The position numbers and the translations under genes are program-made. Positions 1-12,600 of a DNA stretch of 64,000 nucleotides are shown here, one piece after another. Origin of the DNA: Litomosoides sigmodontis. Lineage: Eukaryota; Nematoda; Chromadorea; Rhabditida; Onchocercidae. Location: the NCBI GenBank assembly GCA_963070105.1, contig OY718807.1, positions 6,056,983-6,120,982 of the forward strand, read 5' to 3'. Under the pieces are notes generated by a model. It saw nothing but the letters and a program-made list of their open reading frames with translations. It had not been told where the DNA came from and did no database searches. Every line of letters starts with the position of its first letter. Positions within the stretch are counted from its first letter, which is position 1.

Positions 1-129
1 ATAACGACAGTAAAGAAACCTGCCTATCGTCGCCGACGCTCACCGTCGCAAGCGTCAATGATAACGATATTTCTCCAAGAAGCTTGCATGCTAACAGGAT
101 TGCGGCAGTGTTACGACGATCTGATCTGA
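1..129 (+). CDS. 3' end of an unidentified gene (partial)
   Basis: The frame beginning at base 1 stays open for 42 codons and ends at TGA 127-129. It is rich in Arg and Ser near the start (a YRRRRSPSQAS stretch) and then mixed (MITIFLQEACMLTGLRQCYDDL). An AATAAA-type polyadenylation signal follows within about 15 bases of the stop. Base composition is clearly less AT-rich than the next 4 kb. This is what a terminal exon cut by the window edge would look like. I do not recognise the protein. The alternative is a chance open frame in a short GC-richer patch. Confidence 0.35.
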   Translation: MTTVKKPAYRRRRSPSQASMITIFLQEACMLTGLRQCYDDLI

Positions 130-439
130 TTGTGAGAAATAAACTTTTGTAGCAATTCAATGCATTGATAAGTATGTATCTGGAAGGAAGAGAGCACAGT
201 GAAGCACAGATCTGTCTTAAAAATTAACGCAGCTATTTTACAATTTCACACAAATAGCAGAAGCGACCATTTTGTATGAATTTAAATGATTAGGTCCGTG
301 GCGCTTTCAACTCATCCCACTTACCCTTTTACCTTTTTTTCTTGCTCAAATAGCACCAATAAACGCATAATATTGAGTTTCCAAATTTCAATGCTTTTGC
401 TATAAGCAAGCACTTTTATCATCATTTCTTCACTGCGAG
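130..439 (+). other. Intergenic stretch upstream of the RhoGEF gene
   Basis: AT-rich sequence between the probable 3' end of the left-edge gene and the candidate first exon of the RhoGEF gene. Apart from the AATAAA near base 138 I see no coding frame or repeat. Confidence 0.4.
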
Positions 440-511
440 ATGAGGAGAGTGCGTCGTAGCTACCATTACTCACTGTCTGTGCTTCACCTAGAAGCTCAAG
501 AGTATGATGAA
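440..511 (+). other. Candidate first coding exon of the RhoGEF gene
   Basis: ATG at 440 opens a 24-codon frame ([20 protein letters not shown]...) that ends in phase 0 at a strong GTAAGA donor. The first secure exon at 4610 also begins in phase 0. No in-frame ATG with a better context was found in exon 4610-4727 until an internal Met. The join is inferred from phase and donor quality only, and the resulting intron would be 4.1 kb. Confidence 0.4.
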
Positions 512-3500
512 GTAAGATAGGAAAAGCATTTTCATAATTACAATTTCAAGTTTAAATTGTCAGATTCCTTATGCGGTTCTTATGCGAAAAAATTTTATTT
601 CATTTAATATTTTTTATTCATTTCTGGATTCGATAGGCTTATTTTTCAAGAAAGTTTAAATTATCCAGTAGAACTTTCCGTTGTTTGCAAGAATTCTTGA
701 ACGATTCTTTTAGGTTGGAACTTCTTCATATTGTCTTGGGAAAAATTAGCGAAAAAGCAAAAGTTACGATATAGTTTTTTCGTCTGTCATAATTTACCCT
801 TTGCAATTGGAACTTCATCAGTTAGTGGATCGGTATCTCCTGGAATCTTCTTATTGCACTGCACCAGTATGGTTGAGTGGTGTAAAAAATTAAAAATATT
901 AAATTCATGGGAGTTAAGTATTTTGAATTTTGGAATTGAGTGATAGTGTTTTAGGTTTCGAATGATTAGCGGTGATTTTAAGAAAGTAGAAGTGTGATTG
1001 CAATGTGTTGGAATATTTAGTTTCCCTGCGCAAATGGCATGGAAGTGACTCGCAACAGATACAAAAAAAAGCGAGAGTATGCAAAGAAGTGGTTTTTAAA
1101 TTTAGGAGGGACTTGTTTTTTTTTTTTTGAATTATTCGAAATTATTCAAAAGCACACCACAGGGTGAGTACCTAGTGACTTATTATGACGAATGCGTCAT
1201 TCACGGTGCAAACGAAGAAAGAGGTAGAAGCAAAGTACAAAGCCAATCATCCCATTTCTTCTCTCTCCTCTATTTCCCATGAAAGTCTTCGGTTAAGTTA
1301 CTGCTCCTTAGAGCACTGGAATCTCTTTCAATTCAACATTCCACAGTACACGTTTTGCGTGCAAAGAAGACGTAAAACCTTCTTACTATTACAGTTATGT
1401 GAAATATTTCAAAAAATCAAGGAGCACAATCTTTAATCAGTGATGAAATTATTCCTCATTGTTTAGCGCTTAAAGTGAAATCTAAAAGCATTGAATGCAT
1501 TTCACATCAATGTTTTTTTTACATTTCACAAAAAGCGTCTTTTCCTCTCCTTTCTTCCATTTGTTTAAGTTTTTCCTTTTTTCCTGCAGTATTCTTCATT
1601 TTAAATTCATTTTTAACCGCTGCAGCTGCAATGTAAAATGAATTTATAAATTACTGAAATGACGTTAATCCTTTGCCCGTCTATTTCCTTTCCCTTCCCA
1701 CCTATTCGTTTTCTAAAGCGATGAAATTAGAACTACGCTGCTTCAGCTATGAAATAACTTGACAATATTCTTGGTCCGATCAATCAATACTGATTGATCC
1801 CTGCTGATTTCAACAAATATCAATCAGTGAAACATTTCTTTATTATTGAAAATTTTCCTCCCAGACAGTCTGAAGACTTCAAAAGCTAGCATATCCATTG
1901 TTAATTACTATCAAATTTGAAAAGCCAATAGATAAGTAATGCAAAATTGCAATAATTTATTAATTTGAAAATAACCTAACATTTGAATGAGGGAAATTGA
2001 TGTGAGACTTCGGAATTTCAGGTAGTGGAAAAAAAATCAATAGCCCACCATGCCGCGGTTTTTTACAGCACGCAAAGAGCATTAAGCTAGAGCTTAATGC
2101 TTTAACTTAAGCTTACTACCGTAGCTTAATACTTTTCAACTGTTGCAAGCGTCAAATGCCGAACTCAACTGATTCCTTTTTCTCTGTCCCTCTCTTGCTA
2201 GCTTATTTATTACCGTCAAGATTTCTCGTCACAACTTACTTTGCCGAGATGATTTCGCTCCTCTCATTTATTTCATCAAATTCCTCCTTCGATCCATAAA
2301 TGGCAAGACGCTTCAGTGGGCGGTTTTCCCGCCGATCTACCGCATGAGATGGGGCAACATATGTGCACGTCCGTCATTCTACACGTGTCTTCTTTGTGGC
2401 AAACGTTCGTTACTGAATGTAAAGGCATATTTCCTATCGAGTAACAGATGGTACGTGAATATCTGAGTTTACTTTACTTCAGCATTACGTGCTATCGCCC
2501 TTGACCTTGGCAAGTTCGGTTTGGCTAGAGATTGTCAGAGAACAGCAGAGGGGAAATTGCTCTACCAGATATGTGTTATGCTAATTAGTTCTGAAGGGAT
2601 GTGGGAGAGATGTTACGAGCCTATCCATAAGTTCATTTCTGTTTGAAACTAATTTTCTTTATTCGATTATTTCATTCACACCATCGCTGCCATCAAAGCT
2701 TCACCTTCTAGCAATTCTTATAATTCTTATAGTGTCATATTAGAAGCAATTCTTGTAATTCCTTCTTTTCATAGATCATTTTGTATTTATTCTAATTGCA
2801 ATCTAAATTATGCTTCTAATATGACACTTACTTTTTGCTTCCATTTGTTGAAATTTACATCTTTCTAGCAAATTTATTTCCAATTATTTCACTTGTTGTT
2901 TGAAAACCTATGAAATTGCGTAATTTAGTTTTGCTTTGTGAAATGCCGAATTCAGAATAAATTATTGGAGAACTCGAATGGATAATATTCGTGGAATTTA
3001 TCTAACGTTATATTAATTAAAAAAAAAAAGAGAATGGAAAGTTAGCGGGTTGAGTACGAGGTAAAATTTCACGATAGATTGCCAACTTGTAGTTCACACG
3101 TCTTAGTCGTTCAGAAGCAAAAACTGATGTTTCCTTTTCTCACATTTTTTAAATATTTCTTTCTTCTGTCTAACATTTTTAAAATATATTTCAGCAAAAA
3201 CGAATTCGTTTTTAAATTCGCTTTTGTTATTTATTTTTTTTACAGTCAACGCAAATATCATTCATTTCATCGCAGAGAAATGAAGAAGGCGAGAGTGGGA
3301 GGAGTGGTGCGTGCCTTTTTTTTGATTAAAATTAATGAAATGGAAAAAAAAGCTACCACTTTCACTGTTTCACTTCGTTTAACATTCCTTCCGTTTTTTT
3401 TCTTCAGAAGTATGTTTTTACTAGCCGGTAATTCTCGGAGGTTGAAATTTCTGTCTTTCAACAGTTCTCATCAAATAAATGCCTTCTACGCTGCTGTTCT

Positions 3501-6500
3501 TCTACTTCACTACTTCAGTAGTCTCAGTGTCCAGTACCTCTGTGGGAATGAGTTCGCACGTTTGAATTGAACAGAGTTGTAAGATTCATCGAGGAGTGAA
3601 ATCGTTGACTAAAAAAGAAAAATGTATTCACCTCTTTCTATTTAATTATTTGTTAAATGGCGTTATTCTGTCTTTTTATCACAAAATTTTGCTTCTTAAT
3701 ATCAATTATCGATATCGGTGATTAATTAGGAGAGTTATCTGTTTAAGTGATCAATGATCACAAGTATTCAACACACTGCATCAGTAATGATATTCAGTTG
3801 TAGATTATTTATTCAACGTCGTCTAATTTAGCCTAATCATTTACGATCATTCTCTCACAACCGATATGACTTTCAGTAATTGCACGTACGTTAAAGGTAA
3901 AGTGCGGCGGTGTATTTCGTTGATATTCCGTTTAATCATTGTTATTATACAAGGAAGGAAATTAAACCGACGGATTAGTAGTAGACGTGGACAAAGGCAA
4001 CATTTATGGTACGATTGGCTATTATCGAAGAAGTAAATACTTTCGCAAACATTCACGTATATCGTCCAACTGTACTTGTAAATTGCGCATTTACATTCTG
4101 TTTGATTTCAAAGGGAGGTAGCACTGAAGAGAGAAATGATGGAAGTGTAGCTCTGAGTTTATTTTTTCTTTTAAATAGTATTTAAATCCTATCATTTTGT
4201 AGAATTATTTGAATCGAATTGTATTCTACTATTTGCTTCTGTCATTAATGGATGACAATAAGTTGATAGCGTGTTTTGCCTACAGCAAGTCTGTACAGCA
4301 AAACTACACCTCATTATTTACCAACGCATTCTTAAAGCGATGTTTTTCTCAAATAATTGAGGGATTGATATTAAGAGGGGATGGGTGAAGAGTATCGCTA
4401 ATCATTAATCTGTGTTAATCAATAAAACGATAAGTTTACAAATGAAACAAGTAACTTCTGAACTATCATTCTTATCCAGTAAATTTCAAAAATTATAGTA
4501 GAAAAGCTTTTGTGAAGTTGAAATTGAACTGATGTTAATTTTGGACTTTTAAAATTGCAAATTCCAAAATAAAAAGTTGAGTATCAAAATCGATTATTTT
4601 TTATTGTAGCTCAAATTGCCATCTCGTTTGATGCGAAAAAATGATAACAGTAATGCGATCACGCAAAGACGATCACGCAGCCATCCAGTGCATTCACCAG
4701 TTCATATTGATAGCGATGATGAAAGTGGTATAATTATTCATATTTTTTGTCGGTTCTTATGAAGTTGATGGATTGGAAGTAGCGAAGTCTTGAATTATCT
4801 TATCACATCTCCCATGAATTTGAAGAGGGAGCCGGGTAGGAATTGAGCACACGACGAGGCTAAACCTCAATGTCGTCTTATTACTTGATAGGGTAAAATG
4901 ACAAATAGGGATTTGATTTAGCTGATTAAGAGGATAGGGAAAGCGCAGGGTGAAATAATGAAGATTTTCTTGCAGACAGCGGATCCGGAACGGCATCTCA
5001 TATATCCCGAATGAGTGCGTATGCGCTGTTCACTGCCCCGGAAACTACCTCTTCAATTAACGATTACAGCGCTCGTATTTCCGTACACAGTGCATCATCG
5101 TCTGTGGCTACTTCTAGTACAATGTCCAGTGGTGATGAGGTGCTCAGATTCCCAGACAATTTTTTGACAGTTTTTTTAAACAAATTTTTAGCATTTCGAG
5201 TTTTTTTTTGAAACAGATTGATTCAAATGATTAGAATGAGCAGAAGTGAATGAGTGATGCATCCATTACCGGTACGCGAAATCGTCACTAGATTTAATGT
5301 AATTTTCACTTTTTTTTGCTCGAATATGTTTGCTACTACAATCTTTCTTCTCATTCTAGCTAATATTCATTATTTATGCTGAAGTATAAGAAGGGTCAGT
5401 GAATCAAAATTTAGTCGATTGAGTGAAATCGTCTGAAATTTCCAGAGTTTACTGTCAGTCGAAGCAGTTTGGGATCATGTGGCAATACTACCTAATGAAT
5501 TGCCATTTGCAATTGGTGATATCATCTCAGTGCTTGACTATTCGTCGCATGAACTCTGGTATGGCAACTGTCGTGAAAGAGTTGGATGGTTTCCGTCATC
5601 TTACGTTAGGGTAAGTTTGCTTAACCTTATTGGACTGTCCTTTATCGGAAGGATTGGAGAATGTAGAGAAAATATCTGACAAGCAAATTCGTTTAACAAA
5701 AAAACATTGGAAGAAAAACATGGAAGAACTATCAAAGTGAATAATATAATAAGTGTTTCAGGTATTAAATAGCAATCCGTCAACTTCCGGCGCTCTTTCA
5801 TTAACTTATTTCCCTCAATCGATGAGATTTTTACGAGCAAAAATAGTTCAGGAATTAATGCAAACAGAACGTGATTATGTCAATTTACTGCAGAATATTG
5901 TTCAAGTGAGCAAACACTGAATTTTTGTCGATTCATTAGCAATTCGTTATACTTTGTTAGCCATTATTATTCATTCAGCTATTAAAATTAGGCTTAGACT
6001 ACTTCTCGGAAAGTCGAAAACTTGATAAGTCTTAATTTTAGAACGCGACTAAATTTGAAAATTTGTCAGGTTTCATTTATCCATTCAATCTTTCTAATTG
6101 AAGCATGATGTGAATTTGCATCGTATCTGTATTAAATATTTTGTCCTCGTTTTTCATTGTTTCAAATAATTTCATTCCTCTAATCGATTTGAAGTTTATT
6201 TATTACTTAAAGGACAGTTGTAGGGTTTCACGGAGCAATGTCGTCGTCGTAGCGATCTATTCTCAGCAACACGTGTGCAGTGCCTTTTCGGCAATATTGA
6301 GTCAATTTATGCGCTACATTGTAAATTGCTTCGAGAGCTTGAATTGGCATTCAACAAAAATGTTCCCGAGAGCTCTGCTATTGGAGCTATTTTCCTCCGA
6401 AACGTTAGCTTCTGATTGTTACTTGCAAATTTAGTGGCTAGGAAAAATAATACTTTAAAAGGAATAAATAAGCAATTTTTGAATAAATGTCATTTCAAAA

Positions 6501-8210
6501 TTCATCCAAAGAATGGAATTCTTTGGTTTTCAGCGGATTTCTTTCTATCATATCAGAATGTTCATATCTTCACATTAGATCTGAGTGTATATGCATGTGT
6601 AATGTTGTTATTTTCAGCGTTCAAAATTTTCTATCTATTCGGAGTATTGCAATAATCGGCCTATTTCAAGTGCTGAATTGGCATTACTCAATGACCAACC
6701 TCATTATTATCAATTTTTCGAGGTAATTTTCGAATAAATGTCTTTTATGAAAGATTATTATGTCAGTGTTTTTGCAAATGGCTAAAATTTTGCAACTTGT
6801 ATTACCAATTCTCTTTTGATATGAAAGTCGTTTGCATTCATCGTATCAGTAACTCTTCATATTCTGATTGAAAAATACTTCTTCCTTAGGTTTTATTGCT
6901 TCCACACGGCTTGTACTTTTTGCTTTAAATGTGGACTGTTTAGGCTTGTAGACTTCTTCGAGGCATGCCGAAACTACCTCTAGAGGGATTCTTATTAGCA
7001 CCTGTGCAGAGGATATGCCGTTATCCGCTTCAATTATCAGAACTGCTGAAAGCAACGCCGTTGTCACATATCGATAGAGAGCCAATAGAGGCATGTAATG
7101 TGAACTATCCATTCATTTGAGAACAAATTCACATCATAATAGTCTCATTCATGTTGAATTGTTTTCTCTTCAATTTCCCTAGTTATTTTTGTGACGTATT
7201 TTAACATGCAACATTTCCGAATTGATTGATCACGTTATCACGAAAATATTCCTAAAAAAGAATTTATGCGTAACTTTCCTTTCTAATTTCCTCTACTGCT
7301 AAAGTCGTGTCGTATGATTTTCAGGCGGCAGCATCGGCGATGAAAAATATTACTGCAACAATAAATGAAAAGAAACGGCGATTAGAAGGCCTACAGCAGA
7401 TTGCTTTATGGCAAATGAATGTTGAAGGTTGGAGGGTAGGTGTTGATTCTCTTCAAAGGACTAAAGAAAGTGATGAGATATTATTACTGTGATATTTAAC
7501 AAATTTCTGTTCACTACTGTATCAACTGTATGAGATTTTTGAATTAAAAAAGAAAGTCAGAATTAAATTTAGGGTCCTGACTTAGTGGAAACGAACAGTC
7601 GAATGATACATAGCGGTGAAGCATACTGTCGTTATGTTGTTGGCAAAAATATCATTTGGAACAAAGAAATTTTACTATTTTTATTTGATCAGTCATTAAT
7701 ATTGTGCAAAAAAGATCTCATCAAACGTAATTTCTATATATTTCGTGATCGAATTTCACTCGATTCAGTAACCTTCTTGAATTGTGACGATGGTAAAGGC
7801 TAGTTTTTCATAGAAATAAGCATTTTATGGCTTAAGTAATATGCTTTAAGCTATATTACCTTTTATTCACATTCCTGTTTTTCAATTCATTTAATCCAGT
7901 TTGTTCTGTATTCAGTTTGTCAATGCTAAATGGAGAGAGCTATGTTAAGCATAAAATTCGAAGATTTGAGATTTGATTCACCCGGATTTCTAACATTTCA
8001 GACTCGACAACAGGCCTAAATTTAAAGAATTCATGGAAATTAGTAATGATTGGCAAAGAAGTGATAATCACTTGTAAAGATCGCAATTCCAAAATGGTTT
8101 GGATAGAACATTTACAGCGACCGCTAATTTATTCGCCGGCAACATCAGAAGAACGACGATTGATCCGCGAAACGATTTATCGCACTTCCAGTATGGCTCT
8201 TTTGTTGTAA
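440..8210 (+). CDS. SH3-DH-PH Rho guanine nucleotide exchange factor, collybistin/ASEF type
   Basis: Predicted to load GTP onto a Rho-family GTPase (Cdc42/Rac class for this subfamily) at membranes. Exons read: 440-511 (tentative first exon), 4610-4727, 4976-5139, 5446-5610, 5762-5905, 6224-6403, 6618-6722, 6944-7094, 7332-7435, 7573-7792 and 8002-8210. All phases fit and give about 543 residues. Residues about 119-173 are an SH3 domain ([23 protein letters not shown]). The DH domain follows ([42 protein letters not shown]). The PH domain comes last ([27 protein letters not shown]). Domain order and these blocks match ARHGEF9 (collybistin), ARHGEF4 (ASEF) and SPATA13. Without the tentative first exon the remaining model is secure. 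The N-terminal segment is Ser-rich. A poly(A) signal lies at 8574-8579. The acceptor of the ninth exon could be 7325 rather than 7332. Confidence 0.9.
2079..2100. repeat. Short near-perfect palindrome
   Basis: GCATTAAGCT and its exact reverse complement AGCTTAATGC are separated by only two bases (AG). A related AGCTTAAT word recurs around 2123. Function unknown. It could be a dyad-symmetric protein site or chance in AT-rich DNA. Confidence 0.6.
2731..2828. repeat. 18-bp perfect inverted repeat
   Basis: The arm AGTGTCATATTAGAAGCA at 2731-2748 recurs as its exact reverse complement at 2811-2828, with about 62 bases between. This could be the end of a small inverted-repeat element or a long hairpin. 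The loop itself shows no strong further pairing by eye. Confidence 0.65.
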
Positions 8211-8573
8211 CGACTAAGGGAGTAGATTATAGATAGGCCGTAGCATACCAAATGATAAAGTTTTTAACTAACTTAGCTAATAAATGAAAATCTGAAAATG
8301 CGTTAAAGTTAACTGGAAATAACTGCCGGTCATTGTATATGACCACTTGGTGTTGATGTGAAGGCTGTAAAGTTCTAAATTTACAATGATTCCCATTGTA
8401 ATCAAAAACAACAAGGCACAATTTACTGTGTTAATTTTAGGCAGCAAATTGACATGGAATCAAATGGATGGTAAAATTATTGGCCGATTCACCTGGAAAA
8501 AAGCAAAAAATTGATGGAGTACAAATTTATTGCCCTGCTGCCATCCATCCATTCGCAGTTTTCGAAAATTATA

Positions 8574-8579
8574 AATAAA
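8574..8579 (+). terminator. Polyadenylation signal, RhoGEF gene
   Basis: AATAAA about 365 bases after the TAA stop at 8208-8210, on the same strand. It is the first canonical hexamer seen downstream. Confidence 0.5.
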
Positions 8580-9685
8580 AGTTAATTAAGATTAAATAAA
8601 TCAAACTTTCAGTTAATTTAAATATATTTAAATAATTAGTCGTTGAATTGTTAAAACTTTGAAATTTACAAAAATTCTTTGTATTGTCCTAATGTTAGTA
8701 TCGAATGCATGTAATTCCTGTTGTTTCATTATTTCAATATACAAGCTTGGACATGTCGAAAGCACATTTTCAAAATACGAGCCAAATCCTCATTACTGCC
8801 ACACCAGTCAGGTATAATTTGCTTTGTCCCTCGCATTTCTGGACCTAAGGTTTATCAATATTTCTTGTTCACGTCAGCAAAACAATACTAAGTATGCTAC
8901 ATCTCCATGCACCGTCTGAACCTTTCGTTTGCGAACATGTGAGTTCCTACGAACTTCTGTCGGCTTTGTCGCATTTCATTTTAAAATTAAAAAAAATTCA
9001 AGCTGCCTATTGTTTGTCTTAGTGGATGCTAGAATATTTTTCTTCTACTGTCTTCTATTCAAACCAAGCTTCGACTTTTTTCAATTTTATGCGCGATACT
9101 CTTTTAAGCAATGTGATTTGTTGAACAATCATTATATATCTGTTAGGTTTTCATATTCTTGGAATGTCGGAATGAAGTCAATTCTGAGAAATACAAAAGC
9201 ATTTCTAACTTTGCTAACATCGGTCAAGACGAAGGGTCAATCCTAGATTCTGTTTTGGCTCAATGAAATTTTTGCCTTGAAAATGAATTTTTGGAATGGA
9301 ATTTTAGGACTGTTTGAAATTCAGCCAAACAGTTGAGAATGAAAGGAATATTAAGTATAAGCTGTTCATTTTATCACATAGAAGAAAACTTTCAATGCAT
9401 CCAACACTGAAAAAAACAATAAATAACGCAAAAAGGCATAACACACAAAAACAAAAGTAATTGACTTTAAGAATTATGATTAGCACAACTAAACCTTGCC
9501 AACAGAAAGACAAAAAGCACTCCCGCTACTTGTTTTCAACTAAAAGAAAGTTGAACAGAATGGGGAAACTTTCGTATGAAGTATAAAAATATTGTGAAAT
9601 AAATATGCAATAACAAACAGAGCAATGTAAAAAGGACCTGAAATATGATATCAAAGCTAATTAACAATTAACGATTTATCATTTA
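8580..9685. other. Intergenic region between convergent genes
   Basis: AT-rich DNA between the RhoGEF 3' end and the ABCF1 stop. Short Phe-rich open frames (for example 8929-9246) look like noise. Nothing else identified. Confidence 0.5.
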
Positions 9686-12600
9686 TCATTGCGATGACGT
9701 TAATGTTTCTCCAAGTTGGTCCAAGATCTCTTTCCTATAATCCTCGAAATCACCATCAATTTCAGCAATGCCCTATAATTTAGATTTAGTAACAAAAGAA
9801 ATTTGCTGCTGAAGTGAAATCATATCATACTTTCTGAAATATTATTCTGAATATCAAAACAACTCGCCAAAATATATCGCGTCCAAATAAATCAAGAATA
9901 GACACCAAAGCAAATGAATATAAAATAGAAAAGAAATGATTTGCAACAAACCAAGTTTTCAACAACCCATAACTGGCAATTTGTTTCCCTGATCAACCGT
10001 TCATCGTGCGTAACCATTATGACACCACCGCTAAAGTTTTCAATTGCTTCCGCCAATGCATGGATTGATTCAATATCAAGATTATTTGTTGGTTCATCCT
10101 GGTTTAAAATTTTTTTCAATTCGGAAACAAATGATGGAAACACCATACTTCAGTGAAGGAATACAAGAATTTGTGAAACAATTATCTGTATTTTATGATT
10201 TATAAATCTGTGTATATGTAGAATAGCGGTAAATTTGTCGAAAGATAAGCAGAGACAGTTGTGCTGCAAATGCGCAGATAACAAGGAATGGAATGATAAG
10301 TTAGTGAGGAGGAAATATTTAACTTTAATGTTGCTATTATGTTGCCTGCTAGGAAATGTTGCCGCTACATGTTTGATGAAGCAAGCGAGGTAACGATTAC
10401 AGATAGAATTTCTACCTCAGTTCCTATCTCACTATGTGCCCCAAGAGGCGGTGGATCGATGAGACTCAAACAACAAATACACCAGCGATTACCAGAAAGT
10501 CATCTTTCCTGTATTTAACACTTTTACTCGAAAACTTATTATCTGTTAAACGTGATTCTGACAGGAAATTTTAATCCATATAAATTTCTTAAAGTTGAGA
10601 AAATATAATCTGCAATAAAACTCAAAAAAAGTTACCAATATAAGTAAATCCGGAGCTCCCAGAGCTAACTCAGCTAGAGCAACACGAGATTTCTGTCCAC
10701 CAGATAAATCTTTTATCTTTACAGTGTGTGTAGAGCCCGGAAGACCCACTGTACCCAACTGTTTTCTTGCATCCTGCAATAAATTATGGAAAGAATACCC
10801 TGAGATATGTAAGCAGTGAGTCATGTGTGCCTTATAATAATAGAACAAACACCAATGTGTAACTTAGTATGAAAACGAACAGTTAAAAAATGTACCGAAC
10901 CAAAAACAGAGATAAATGCTATTTAAATTTTCCACGAGAAAGTACTCTGAAATTCAACCTGATAGTCAGTCCTAAATTTAGTAAAAAGATATTCGATTGG
11001 AGTTTGTTCGCCGTTCAGCGCTTCGTTGGCGTGCTGGTCGAACCACCCTATGCGTAACTGTCTATGCCTCCGGACTTCACCTTCTTGCTAAATTCCAAAT
11101 GCTTTTGTTGAAAAATTACTATATACAACTAGATTCCTCTGAACAATCAGTTGATTCATTTCGAAGCAAGGGGAATTCAAATTCTAATCAACTGTTCACG
11201 AAATTTTTGGAGATGCACAAATTCGTAGCAATATTTTTAATATTTTCAGGAATAGTGGAAATTTTCTACTTACTGGCTCGATTTTGCCAGCCAATAACTT
11301 CAGTAGCGTTGATTTCCCAACACCGTTAGGTCCCACAATTGCAATGCGAGAATCCATATCCACGCCAAAGTCAAGGTTTTTAAATAATATTTGGTCTTTA
11401 TAGCCAAAAGTTACGCCTGCAAAATGCTACTTAAAAAAAATCAAAAACAAAGCGCCAACATTAACACAAGAATATCGACCCTTCCTTATCAAATCAAAGC
11501 AATAAAGCTAAACCTTCCTTTACTGAAAATCCTTACCGTGCAATCCGAGCACTGGGGTTGGCAATTTCGTTGTGTCCGGAAAAGTAAACTTTACATTATA
11601 TTCTCTAACTTTTTGCAGCAATCCGACTGATGCCACATCAGCTAAAACAAAGAGCATGAGTCAGAATGAATGCTGCTATTTAATCTATCCTAAATTCAAA
11701 ATTATTTTTTCTGCACATGATTGGGATTTTTCCGGCTGGAAAATGAACCATCGATTAATGCATCTCATAAAGATTACCTTCATCAGCCATAACAGTAGAA
11801 CCCTTTTTGCCCTTGTTAACTTTATTTTGCTTATTTTGTAATCGGTTTTTCATTTCTTCAACAGCTTGCTTTGAACTTTTGCCACCTTTTTTCATCGCAG
11901 CTAGTTGCTTCTGCTGATTTTCGAAGGCCTTCATGCGTTCTTTCATCTTCTGATCCTTCATTTTTTTGAAAACAGCTATAAAATGTCAAACAGACAAGCT
12001 AAAATTCATTTCAGACAGATTAAACATGGAAAAAAACTTTTAAAAGCCTTAGTAATAACTTTTTTCGACCTGCCCTTTTTTGAAGATTCTATTTTGCTTT
12101 TTATATCAGTTTTTCATTTCTTTAACAATTTGTTTCGATTTTTTCATCGCTTTCATACAATACAAAAAAATCTACAAAAGTTATGCTGAATATTTGAAAC
12201 TTACTATAATTTCCTTTATAATAATACAGTTTCTGATCATGCAAATCGATAATATCTGTGCATACACTATCCAGAAAACCCTGGTCATGTGACACAATCA
12301 ACAAGGTTTTTTTCCACGACTGTAAATAGCTGCAATAAAAGATCAATAAAAGAAAATGTGGTTCAAGTCAATTTAAAAATATAAGAATGTGGGATGAATT
12401 TGAAATCAGCAGAGTGAAGAATTTGTTTGCATCTCAACATATATAATTACATTAGTAAGCTGTGGAATAGAAAATTGCTTGCAAAAAATTTCGAACTTAT
12501 CCAGCCAAATGACTGCATTTAGATCAAGATGATTAGTTGGCTCATCAAGCATCAACAATGTTGGTTCTAAGAAAAGAGCTCGAGCCAGTGAAATACGCAT

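Larger units (their letters stand above)
512..4609 (+). other. Long AT-rich region, probable first intron of the RhoGEF gene
   Basis: Open frames here (for example 3079-3570 and 731-943) have low-complexity Phe/Lys/Ser-rich translations and no family resemblance. The region contains a 10-bp-arm palindrome at 2079-2100 and an 18-bp inverted repeat at 2731-2748/2811-2828. I see no exon I can support. Confidence 0.4.

Noticed and set aside
731..943. Short frame containing LPFAIG, as in the SH3 exon at 5446-5610
   Set aside because: The match is limited to about 20 bases and the rest does not align, so chance is likelier than a duplicated SH3 exon.
3079..3570. 163-codon + strand frame
   Set aside because: Phe/Lys/Ser-rich, starts at a non-ATG codon, has an opposing shadow frame, and resembles no protein.
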